This document shows positions 54,201 through 61,055 of a stretch of 64,000 nt of DNA, piece after piece. The stretch comes from Lacunisphaera sp. GTDB lineage: Bacteria > Verrucomicrobiota > Verrucomicrobiia > Opitutales > Opitutaceae. The stretch is taken from contig JAQSCO010000060.1 of assembly GCA_029945445.1 (NCBI GenBank), positions 248,001-312,000 of the forward strand, read 5' to 3'. The translations under genes were made by a program, and so were the position numbers. Each line of letters starts with the position of its first letter. Position 1 is the stretch's first letter. Below the pieces are notes generated by a model, which worked only from the letters and a program-made list of their open reading frames with translations, made no database searches and had not been told where the DNA came from.

Positions 54201-54255
54201 AGCCGGCAACGGCACCGAGGCCAAGGAAGAACAGGGCGGATACGGGTAGTTTCAT
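51232..54255 (-). CDS. Glycoside hydrolase family 2-like protein (beta-galactosidase/glucuronidase fold) with changed acid/base residue
   Basis: A 1007-residue secreted enzyme (signal peptide L-F-F-L-G-L-G-A-V-A-G-F-A). Domains in order: jelly-roll sugar-binding (about 25-225, with W-Y-R-K-T-F and V-Y-L-N-G-V-K-L-G), immunoglobulin-like (about 225-345), TIM barrel (about 345-620), then DUF4982-type and further beta domains. The segment at the usual GH2 acid/base reads N-P-S-I-F-I-W-E-G-G-N-Q, so Gln470 takes the place of the catalytic glutamate; a candidate nucleophile is in V-V-E-G-E-Y (about 525-530). It probably acts on oligosaccharides made by the lyases, and is the last gene of the polysaccharide locus. 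Confidence 0.82.
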   Translation of the reverse strand: MKLPVSALFFLGLGAVAGFAQRSTLNFNPDWKFLKADPAGAEAPAFNDAAWAGVSAPHTFNDTDTFDNWSTPGHRGEQIQWSGRTWYRKTFDAPAAWAGKKVFIEFEAVRQVAEVYLNGVKLGTAKGGFTPFGFDLTPHLNIGAPNVLAVMADNRFMKDPMDPAIDPQAATNEKTHPNLAVISRQMEESIPATLDELQADQIPWNNPHWHPAHGGIYRNVRLIVTDPLHVELPLYSFLQTEGPYAYATDITEKSAKVGVNIPVRNDRAAPAKLEAVAEMFDADGKSVCALRFTEQLAAGETKQLSLAAVIPGPRLWEPAYPHLYRVAITLRTGGQVVDTTEIPLGIRAIRWTADAGLFVNGAHLKLHGWGQKATNEWPGLGAAQPDWMHFYTARLMREAGGNFIRWGHVPAGPAEITANDRLGIITLQPGGDGEHDTVGGAWALRVADFRDVLIYYRNNPSIFIWEGGNQKVTREHAKELRDLMDKYDPHGGRAYAHRRADAITAEFMDVGVGTEGGREIARLPVVEGEYDREESPRRVWDNFSPPNFGYPEAKGQTYQLTSEQFAVNQVGQYVKKLGRPEHAGGANWLFSDSTSGGRVAVEVARTSGEVDGVRLPKEAYYVTAAMFRDDPQVHLIGHWNYPAGTKKTVFVASNGADVELFLNGKSLGHGQVSDRYLFTFPDIAFAPGELKAVASRAGQVVATDSRHTVGAPVALRITPVTGQGGLLADGADVALFDVEAVDAKGDRCPTFQQRVDFEFTGPGTWRGGYNSGKINSINNPFLDLEAGINRVAVRAGRTAGKLSVTARSEGLKPAAASVDSRAFTGALPEMPRPVLAPQAPARTIVLAEAARPVVGPAMLGRFIQTLNYTAPYAGTVHVEINAADNRNAYVNSDIPFVALPGALVGADWVQADYRDALYSAVDLMELAVTSNTVVWIAHDNRLPRPSWLTKQFQPAGTALTVAGKKMDLFSRRVKTAESLTLGANTEDTTITQANMYIVFVNAAQPSP

Positions 54256-54267
54256 AAGCAGGAGGAT

Positions 54268-55533
54268 TCAGGAAACGTCGAGGGCCCGCACGCGGCCGGC
54301 GAGCAGAAACAGCGCGGTCGTCGCCAGCGGCGCAAGCACCGCCGCGGTGAGCAGGATCGGGGTGTAGGAGAAATGATCCACCACCCAGCCGGTCGAGAAC
54401 GTGAAGATCACCGCGCCGAGTCCCGCGGCCGTCCCCGCGAACCCAGCGATGGAGCCCACCGCGCCGATCGGGAAGTAGTCGCTCGCGAGCGTCTGCACGT
54501 TGCCGACCCAGAATTGGAAGCCGAACAGCGTGACACTCAGACACGCGATCGCCAGGGGGGCCGAGCCGGCAAAGGCGGTCGCAAACCCGGCGAGCATCGC
54601 GACCGTGCCGAGGGTGATGGCCAGCTTGCGCGACCGGTTCACGTCGCCGGTGCGCCGCAGCAGCCAGCCCGAGAACCAGCCACCGGCCAGCGCACCGAGG
54701 GCGGCCGCGACGTAGGGCACCCAGCCCGTGGCCTTGAGCTGCTTCAGGTCGAAGCCGCGCACGTCGGCGAGGTAGAGCGGCATCCAGTTCACGTAGAGCC
54801 ACCAGATGGGGTCGCCGAAAAAGCGCGCGAGGATGATGCCCCAGGCCTCGCGCCGGCGCAGGAGCACGCCCCAGGGCACGGGCGTGGCGGTGACCGGGCC
54901 GGTTCCCGCCGTGGCGGGCTGCCCCGCGTCGTTCTTTGGGTAGAGCAGGAGCCAGAGCGCGAGCCAGACGAGACCCATCACCCCGGTGATCACGAAAACC
55001 GCACGCCAGCCGAAGCCGTCGCGCAGCATGACGATCAGCGGAATCGCCAACGCCGGCCCGAGCGAGGCGCCGGTGTTGGCGATGCCCATGGCGAGCGCGC
55101 GCTGCCGGACCGGAAACCACGCCGCGATCGTGCGTGTCGCCCCCGGCCAGTTCCCCGCCTCCCCCAGCCCGAGCAGCGCGCGCAGGCCGCACAGGCTCGC
55201 CACGCCCCGCGCCGCCGCGGTGCCGACCTGGGCGGCGGACCAGAGGACCACGGCAATGGCGAACCCGCGCCGGTTGCCAACGCGGTCGAAGACGGCGCCC
55301 CACAGGAACATCGAGAGCGCGTAGACCAGCAGGAACGAGTTTGCGATCCAGGCATAGTCCACGTTGGTCAGGTGGAATTCCGCGCGCAGCACGGGCGCGA
55401 GCGTGGGCAGGGCCAGCCGGTCAAAATAGTTGATGACCGTGCCAAGGAAAATGAGGGCGATGATGACCCAGCGCCAGGGGAGTTCCCTGGGCGTGACCGC
55501 CGCGCGGGTGGCCGCGGTTTCACTCATTTGCAT
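54268..55533 (-). CDS. MFS transporter, anion:cation symporter (hexuronate) type
   Basis: A 421-residue transporter with 12 hydrophobic segments. The first helix ends N-Y-F-D-R-L-A-L-P-T-L-A-P-V-L, and W-I-A-N-S-F-L-L-V-Y-A-L and R-A-L-L-G-L-G-E-A-G-N-W-P-G-A-T-R-T-I-A-A-W-F-P are typical of the ACS group (ExuT, GudP). Members import hexuronates and other sugar acids. The context with uronate lyases makes unsaturated or saturated uronates the likely cargo. The ATG at 55533 is used; an ATG at 55527 is an alternative. The GH2 gene follows 12 nt downstream. Confidence 0.85.
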   Translation of the reverse strand: MQMSETAATRAAVTPRELPWRWVIIALIFLGTVINYFDRLALPTLAPVLRAEFHLTNVDYAWIANSFLLVYALSMFLWGAVFDRVGNRRGFAIAVVLWSAAQVGTAAARGVASLCGLRALLGLGEAGNWPGATRTIAAWFPVRQRALAMGIANTGASLGPALAIPLIVMLRDGFGWRAVFVITGVMGLVWLALWLLLYPKNDAGQPATAGTGPVTATPVPWGVLLRRREAWGIILARFFGDPIWWLYVNWMPLYLADVRGFDLKQLKATGWVPYVAAALGALAGGWFSGWLLRRTGDVNRSRKLAITLGTVAMLAGFATAFAGSAPLAIACLSVTLFGFQFWVGNVQTLASDYFPIGAVGSIAGFAGTAAGLGAVIFTFSTGWVVDHFSYTPILLTAAVLAPLATTALFLLAGRVRALDVS

Positions 55534-55638
55534 ATGGCGCGTAGGAGATGATCAGTCATGACGTTCGGGTGGGCGGTTTACTGCGCCTGGGCCGACGCGG
55601 AGAGGGCCGTGCGGCGCCGCCGCGGGCATTTTCCGGGT

Positions 55639-56754
55639 TCAGGGGTGCCAAAGAGTCGGGAAACGGATGGGAAAATTCCGGCGGACCTCCTCGACCGCCG
55701 GGTCCGCGGGCAAGCTTTGCCAGAGTTTCAGCCAGTCCTCACGCCCGCCCGCGACCGCCCCGAAGAGCAAGGCCGGCTGGCGCACGGGCCACTCGTTCCA
55801 ATACAGGACATCCGGCGCACGCTTCCAGAGCGACTTGTCGGCGAGGAAGGGGGCGAGGAATTCCACACCCCGGATCATGCCGCGGCCGTCGGCCAGCTGG
55901 AATTTCATCAGGTCCTCCTGCGGCGTGGAGAGCACCACGGCCACGCCGCACATCACGTCGAGGTTGAAGATGGAGTAGCCGTAGGGCTTAGTGCGGCCGA
56001 GTTCGCGGGGGAACCCGCCGTCGGGCGCCATTTGCGGCAGGAGATTCTCCCGGAAACGCCGCCGGCAGTCGGCGAGGGTCGCGTCGTCGTCCAGCAGAAG
56101 GGCAAACGCCGCGGCCTGCAGCACCCAGCACGTGCCGTGGTTGTTGTCGGCCTTGCTTTCCTCGAGGCCATAGGGATGGGTCTGCAGCCAGTGCAGGTAA
56201 TCGCGGAACCAATCCTTCACTGCGGCTTCGGTCACGGCGTCGAGCGCCTTGGCGCCGCGCAGGGCGCGAATGCCCAGGGCGACCTCGGCGAGATGCACCG
56301 TGTCGATCAGTCCCGTGGCGCGGCCGGTGCACACGCCCTTGATCGCCTGGGCATATTGCAGGTTCGGGTTCATCCGGGTGGCGGGATCGACCAGCCAGAC
56401 GCGCAGCTGGGCGACCGCCGCATCCGCGAAGCGCTCGTCGTGGGTCAGATCATACGCGGCCATCAGGGCGCCGGCATCGCGTGCGAAGGAAAAAAGCAGC
56501 CGGCGGTGCGCCACAAAGTTGGCCGGGTTCGTTTCGCCGTCGCGCCGGAGGTAAGGCCCGGCGGGATTCTTGGGATCAGGCCACCAATAGTCGCCTTCCG
56601 AGGAGAAGTCGTGCGGGCCGCCGGGACTGCGCGGATTGGCGACGGCGACGAGGGAGACCGGCTGCGTGCCAAGGGCCGCTTCGGCCAGAGGGACCACGCG
56701 AGGCAGCTCGTGACTGGGGAGATTAAAGGCCAGCAAGGCAGCGAAGAGGTTCAC
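55639..56754 (-). CDS. PF05426-type (alginate lyase-like) polysaccharide lyase, second paralog
   Basis: A 371-residue protein of the (alpha/alpha) toroid lyase group (PF05426, found in PL5- and PL38-type enzymes). The conserved W-W-P-D-P-K-N-P-A-G-P-Y-L-R-R-D-G-E-T-N-P and N-N-H-G-T-C-W-V-L-Q segments carry the catalytic Asn-His region. It is about 40% shorter in the N-terminus than its neighbour (56767-58041), with a short signal (M-N-L-F-A-A-L-L-A-F). The start is GTG at 56754, 12 bases after the neighbour's stop. Members cleave uronic-acid polymers such as alginate or glucuronan by beta-elimination. Confidence 0.8.
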   Translation of the reverse strand: MNLFAALLAFNLPSHELPRVVPLAEAALGTQPVSLVAVANPRSPGGPHDFSSEGDYWWPDPKNPAGPYLRRDGETNPANFVAHRRLLFSFARDAGALMAAYDLTHDERFADAAVAQLRVWLVDPATRMNPNLQYAQAIKGVCTGRATGLIDTVHLAEVALGIRALRGAKALDAVTEAAVKDWFRDYLHWLQTHPYGLEESKADNNHGTCWVLQAAAFALLLDDDATLADCRRRFRENLLPQMAPDGGFPRELGRTKPYGYSIFNLDVMCGVAVVLSTPQEDLMKFQLADGRGMIRGVEFLAPFLADKSLWKRAPDVLYWNEWPVRQPALLFGAVAGGREDWLKLWQSLPADPAVEEVRRNFPIRFPTLWHP

Positions 56755-56766
56755 GGCAGAAGAGGA

Positions 56767-58041
56767 TCAGGGCGTCGGGTTGAGCGGGCGGTTGGTGACC
56801 AAGCGCCAGCGGGCGTCAGCCCCGGCGGTGGCGGCAAAGCGTGCGGCCAGGGCCTGGAAGCCGGCATCGGCCTGCTGGGCCAGGTATTGGTCCAGCAGCG
56901 GAATCAGCCGGCTCCGGTCTCCCGCGTGCAGATCGTGCTTCGGCCAGGGCCTGGCGGGATCGACGTAAGGCGCGAGGTAGGCAAGCGCGGCCTGCAGGCT
57001 GCGGCCGTCGGGCGTGGCGAATGACCACCAGTCGACTCCGACCTGGCTCCCGAGCCGGGCACAGGTGAACAGGGCCTCGAGGTTCATCAGCGAATAATCG
57101 AGCGACTTCGTGCGCGCGAGCTCGAGGGGTTGCGCGCCGTCGGGTTCGACCTGGAGGGCCACCCGGCGGGTCAGGCCTTCGGACAGGATCGTCCGGGCGT
57201 CGTCCGGGTGTCCGAGCACGAGCGCCAGATGGGCTGCCTGGACATCATGCCACGAACCATGGTTGTTTTTTTCCGCGTGCTCGTCGCGGCCGTTGGCGCT
57301 GGTGGTCAACCACTGGTAGAATGCGACCAGCCAGGCGTGATACTCCGCCTGGTCACGGGCGCTCCAGGCCGGCGAGCCGGCGAGCAAGGCCAGCCCCTCG
57401 TTCAGCCCGACGAGGCCGCGCGACTCAATGATACCGATGCCGCGCCCATCCGTGATGCCGGGAATGGCCTGGGCATGCTGGAGATTTGGATTCATCCGCG
57501 TGGCGGGATCGAGGAACCAGGTGCGGACGAACCGGGCGGCCTGGCGGGCGAAGCGCTCGTCCCCCGTGAACCAGTAGGCCAGACCGAGCGTCTGGACAGA
57601 ACCCAGCACGCTGCCGAACGCGCCATCATCGGTGTTCTTCTTGCTGTCAGGATTCACTTCGCCGTCGCGGCGGATGTAAGGGAGCCCGTCCGGCTTGGCG
57701 GGATCCGGCCACCAATAGGGCCCGTAGCTGAAGTAGTCATGTTTATCGCCGCTGGCCGCGGGGCGCGGCTTGTCCATCACCGAGGGTGGACTCAGCAGCA
57801 ATGCCTCCTCGGCCTCCTGCCGGAGCCGGGCCAGTGCCGATTGCAGCTGGGGTTCGCCTCGGGCCAGGCTCGCCCGCGCCGCAACCAGCCGGGCCGGATC
57901 CAACTGGAATACGCTCGGCGCCGGCCCGCTGATCGTGGCGGAGTCCGGCCTTGGGCCAAGGCCGGCCGGCGCACCGGCCAGGCTGACGCCAAGAAGGAAA
58001 ACGCCGCCCGCGAAAGAACCAAGGCTGCGAATGTGACTCAT
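56767..58041 (-). CDS. PF05426-type (alginate lyase-like) polysaccharide lyase, first paralog
   Basis: A 424-residue secreted lyase (signal peptide G-S-F-A-G-G-V-F-L-L-G-V-S-L-A-G-A-P-A-G). An N-terminal helical part with P-A-R-L-V-A-A-R-A-S-L leads into the toroid: Y-F-S-Y-G-P-Y-W-W-P-D-P-A-K-P-D-G, R-D-G-E-V-N-P-D, M-N-P-N-L-Q-H-A-Q-A, and the active-site K-N-N-H-G-S-W-H-D-V-Q. Family members depolymerise alginate or related uronans. The ATG at 58041 overlaps the stop of the upstream sulfatase by four bases (ATGA), which indicates translational coupling. Confidence 0.83.
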   Translation of the reverse strand: MSHIRSLGSFAGGVFLLGVSLAGAPAGLGPRPDSATISGPAPSVFQLDPARLVAARASLARGEPQLQSALARLRQEAEEALLLSPPSVMDKPRPAASGDKHDYFSYGPYWWPDPAKPDGLPYIRRDGEVNPDSKKNTDDGAFGSVLGSVQTLGLAYWFTGDERFARQAARFVRTWFLDPATRMNPNLQHAQAIPGITDGRGIGIIESRGLVGLNEGLALLAGSPAWSARDQAEYHAWLVAFYQWLTTSANGRDEHAEKNNHGSWHDVQAAHLALVLGHPDDARTILSEGLTRRVALQVEPDGAQPLELARTKSLDYSLMNLEALFTCARLGSQVGVDWWSFATPDGRSLQAALAYLAPYVDPARPWPKHDLHAGDRSRLIPLLDQYLAQQADAGFQALAARFAATAGADARWRLVTNRPLNPTP

Positions 58042-59612
58042 GGTTTTTGCAAACCGACCGGTTGCGCCTCCTGCCAGCCGCCGCGCCACTGCTTCATCAG
58101 TTGTTCGACGAGTGCCGCGTGGGCGGGCTGCTTGGCGATATTGTAATTTTCCTGGGGATCGGTCGCGTGATCGTAGAGTTCGATGGCGTCGATCTTGGCG
58201 TGGTCCTTCTCGGCGACCCAGACAGTGAAGCGGTAACGATCCGTGCGCATCGAGTAGCCCATCAGGTCGCCGCTGGCGGTCTTGGGGCGGGGATACTGGC
58301 TGAAGGCGGCGGTTTTCCAGGGGCGGTCCGGGGTGTCGAGCAGGGGCTTGAAGCTCAGACCTTCGAGGTGCGCGGGCAGCGGGAGACCGGCGAGTTCGGA
58401 GAGCGTGGGATAGACGTCGACAAACTCCACGAGCGCATCGGTGTGCGCCCCCGCGTTTTTCATGCCCGGGACGGAGAGGATCAACGGGGCGTTGGTGTCG
58501 TTCTCGCAGTTGCTGTGCTTGGCCCACGCGTCGTGCTCGCCGAGTTTCCAGCCGTGATCGCCCCAGAGAATGACGATCGTGTTCTTTGTCAGGCCGAGCC
58601 GGTCGAGTTCGTCGAGCAGCTTGCCCACCTGGGCATCGGTGTAGCTGACGCCGGCGAAGTAACCGTGCCGCAGCTTGCGGGCGAGATCGTCGGCGAACGA
58701 GCCGGTTGCGGGGATGTCCTTGTAGTTCCTCACCTCGTTGCCCCATTTGCGAATCGCATAGTCCGGCGCGTCGACCGGATAGAATTTGTTGGGGGCGAGC
58801 TCAAGCTTGGACTCGTCGTAGAGGTCCCAGTATTTTTTGGGCGAAACGAAAGGCAGGTGCGGCTTGATGAAACCGACCGCGAGGAAGAACGGTTCCTTTT
58901 TCTTGCTGATTTCCTGCAGCGTGGAAATGGCGAGCTCCGCCACGCTGCCGTCCTGAAAGGTGTTGTCCGGCACATCGGCCCCCTCGTAGGCGGGCCCGCG
59001 CGAACCGGGCGGGGTCGGCTTCTTGATGCGTTTTTCGCCATCGGGCGTCGCGGCTTTCCGGCCGAAGCCCTTGGGCTTGACCGCCTTCACCTCGTCGTCG
59101 GGATCAACGCCGGACTGGCCTTTGTTGTATTGGAGGTTTTCCGGCAGCGCGTAGGTGTCCTTCGTGCCCATGACCCATGGCACGGACCACGTGGGCGCAT
59201 CGGGCAGGCTGCCGTGGTAGATCTTGCCCATGCCCTGAACGAAGTAGCCGTTGTGCTGAAAATGCTGCCCAAGGGTCACGACATCGGGCAGCGCGGCGCG
59301 AAAGTGGGTGACAAGATCCCAGACTTTCGTCGTGTCGGGCCGGGTCCCGGTCATCAGGCTGGCCCGAGTCGGAGCGCAGACGGCCTGCTGGCAATAGGCG
59401 CGGTTGAACACGAGGCCGGCCTTGGCCAGGCGGTCGATGTTCGGGCTCTTGATGTAATCCTTGCCGTAACAGCCGAGTTCAGGGCGCAGGTCGTCGACGG
59501 CGATGAAGAGGATGTTGGGCCGTGGCGGAGTTGAAGCGGCTGGTTGGTCGGCAGCCCGGGCCAGCGCCAGCGAGCCGGCGATGAGGAAAAGGAAGCGGAG
59601 GTGGTATTTCAT
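58038..59612 (-). CDS. S1 family sulfatase (iduronate-2-sulfatase-like)
   Basis: A 524-residue secreted sulfatase (signal peptide L-R-F-L-F-L-I-A-G-S-L-A-L-A-R-A). The formylglycine motif is C-A-P-T-R (Cys79-Arg83) in Q-A-V-C-A-P-T-R-A-S-L-M-T-G, the metal ligands begin with A-V-D-D (Asp40/41), and I-L-W-G-D-H-G-W-K-L-G-E-H carries the rest. The sequence F-I-K-P-H-L-P-F and C-G..D-H region resemble iduronate-2-sulfatase-type enzymes. It removes a sulfate ester after FGE maturation. It ends with an ATGA overlap into the first lyase gene. Confidence 0.9.
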   Translation of the reverse strand: MKYHLRFLFLIAGSLALARAADQPAASTPPRPNILFIAVDDLRPELGCYGKDYIKSPNIDRLAKAGLVFNRAYCQQAVCAPTRASLMTGTRPDTTKVWDLVTHFRAALPDVVTLGQHFQHNGYFVQGMGKIYHGSLPDAPTWSVPWVMGTKDTYALPENLQYNKGQSGVDPDDEVKAVKPKGFGRKAATPDGEKRIKKPTPPGSRGPAYEGADVPDNTFQDGSVAELAISTLQEISKKKEPFFLAVGFIKPHLPFVSPKKYWDLYDESKLELAPNKFYPVDAPDYAIRKWGNEVRNYKDIPATGSFADDLARKLRHGYFAGVSYTDAQVGKLLDELDRLGLTKNTIVILWGDHGWKLGEHDAWAKHSNCENDTNAPLILSVPGMKNAGAHTDALVEFVDVYPTLSELAGLPLPAHLEGLSFKPLLDTPDRPWKTAAFSQYPRPKTASGDLMGYSMRTDRYRFTVWVAEKDHAKIDAIELYDHATDPQENYNIAKQPAHAALVEQLMKQWRGGWQEAQPVGLQKP

Positions 59613-59624
59613 GGGCGGAAGGAA

Positions 59625-61055
59625 TCATTCACCGCGCGGATCGGGTGGCGCGAGGGCGCGGGGCCGGTTGGCGGGGCCGGCCTTCGGCGTGGGAATGGCC
59701 TTCACGGCGGCCTGGCCGTCGCGCGCGATGCCCGCCAGCGTGGGGTCGGCGGCGCGATTGTGGTATTCCGTCCGGTCGTCGACGCGCCAGTAGAGCTCGC
59801 GGCCGGCCGCCCCACCCGCCCATTCGGTGTAACGCCACTCCGGCGCGATCACCGTGCGGCTGAGCACGTCGCCTTTGGCGGCCACATCATAGTGGAACAC
59901 CATGCTGTGCGCCACCCCGGGGACGGATTCCTGCTCGCCGCGCAGCAAAGGGACGAGCGAGCGTCCTTCCAGGCTTGGGACGGCTGGAAATCCGGTGAGG
60001 TCCAGCAGCGTCGGGTAAAGGTCGAGCAGCTCGACGGGCGAGCCCACCACCCTGCCCGCGGTCACGCCGGCGCCCGCGATGATCAGCGGCACATGCGTGG
60101 AGGCGTCGAAGGCGCTGAGCTTCGCCCACAAACCGCCATGGTCGCCGAGGTGAAAGCCGTTGTCGCCGAGCAGCACCACGACGGTGCTCTTCCAGAGGTC
60201 CAGCCGGTCGAGCTGGTCGAGGAGCTGGCCGACGCGAAAATCGGTCGAGGAAACGCACGCATAGTAGGCCCGCATGGCCGCCGTGCGCGAGTCGGGTTGC
60301 GGGAAACCCGAAAGCTCCGTCTGCAGGGCGATGGCCGGGATGTCGCGCATCGGCGGCTCTCCCGGCGGAACAATGGCGCCGTCGGGATACAGGTCAAAGA
60401 AGCGCTTTGGGGCGGTCCAGGGCAGATGCGGCTTGTGGAAGCCCGCGGCGAGGAAGAACGGCTTGGCCGCCGCGGTTTGCTCCGCGATGAGGCGGCTGAT
60501 GGTCTGGGCGTTGAGTCCGTCGCGGGTCTGGCTGCCGTCGCTGTCGAGCACGGTCCAGGCCGGCCGGCCGTCACCGCCGCCATAGCGGGCCTTCAGGGCG
60601 GCCTGCTCCTGCGGATCATTGCCGGCGCCATCCTCGTAGAAATCCCACGACTTCGCGTCGTTCATCTTCAGGTTGTGAAAGACCTTGCCGGCACCGCCGC
60701 TGAAGTAGCCGTGCTCGCGGAAAAATTGCGGCAACAGCACGGCATCCGGCAGGGCCGTCCGCGCGGGGGTGGTGAGGATATACACGCCGGTCGTCTCCGG
60801 CCGGCGGCCGCTGAGGAAGGAGACCCGGCTCGGATTGCACAGGGGATACTGGCAGTAAGCCCGGTCGAAGCGCACGCCGCGAGCGGCGAGGCGGTCGATG
60901 TTGGGCGACTTGACCGTGGGATCACCGTAGCATCCGAGCGTGGTGTTGAGATCGTCCACCACGATGAACAGGACGTTGGTCCCGCCGGCGGCCGAGGCGC
61001 CAAGCGTTGCGACCATTGCCAACAACCCAACGAGCAGTGCACGGCCGGTCCTCAT
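59625..61055 (-). CDS. S1 family sulfatase with CNPSR motif
   Basis: A 476-residue secreted sulfatase (signal peptide L-L-V-G-L-L-A-M-V-A-T-L-G-A-S-A). The formylglycine motif is C-N-P-S-R (Cys73-Arg77) in Y-P-L-C-N-P-S-R-V-S-F-L-S-G, with metal ligands at V-V-D-D (Asp34/35) and L-G-D-N-G-F-H-L-G-D-H. The F-H-K-P-H-L-P-W segment supports the same general subgroup as its neighbour. The ATG at 61055 overlaps the stop of the upstream sulfatase by four bases; an upstream in-frame start would add 31 residues that do not look like a signal peptide. Confidence 0.9.
   Translation of the reverse strand: MRTGRALLVGLLAMVATLGASAAGGTNVLFIVVDDLNTTLGCYGDPTVKSPNIDRLAARGVRFDRAYCQYPLCNPSRVSFLSGRRPETTGVYILTTPARTALPDAVLLPQFFREHGYFSGGAGKVFHNLKMNDAKSWDFYEDGAGNDPQEQAALKARYGGGDGRPAWTVLDSDGSQTRDGLNAQTISRLIAEQTAAAKPFFLAAGFHKPHLPWTAPKRFFDLYPDGAIVPPGEPPMRDIPAIALQTELSGFPQPDSRTAAMRAYYACVSSTDFRVGQLLDQLDRLDLWKSTVVVLLGDNGFHLGDHGGLWAKLSAFDASTHVPLIIAGAGVTAGRVVGSPVELLDLYPTLLDLTGFPAVPSLEGRSLVPLLRGEQESVPGVAHSMVFHYDVAAKGDVLSRTVIAPEWRYTEWAGGAAGRELYWRVDDRTEYHNRAADPTLAGIARDGQAAVKAIPTPKAGPANRPRALAPPDPRGE

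Noticed and set aside
51625-54249. An 874-codon open frame opposite the GH2-like gene
   Set aside because: The composition is that of an antisense shadow (G, R, V, D, E rich) with no recognisable fold, and the minus strand gives a complete GH2-like protein.
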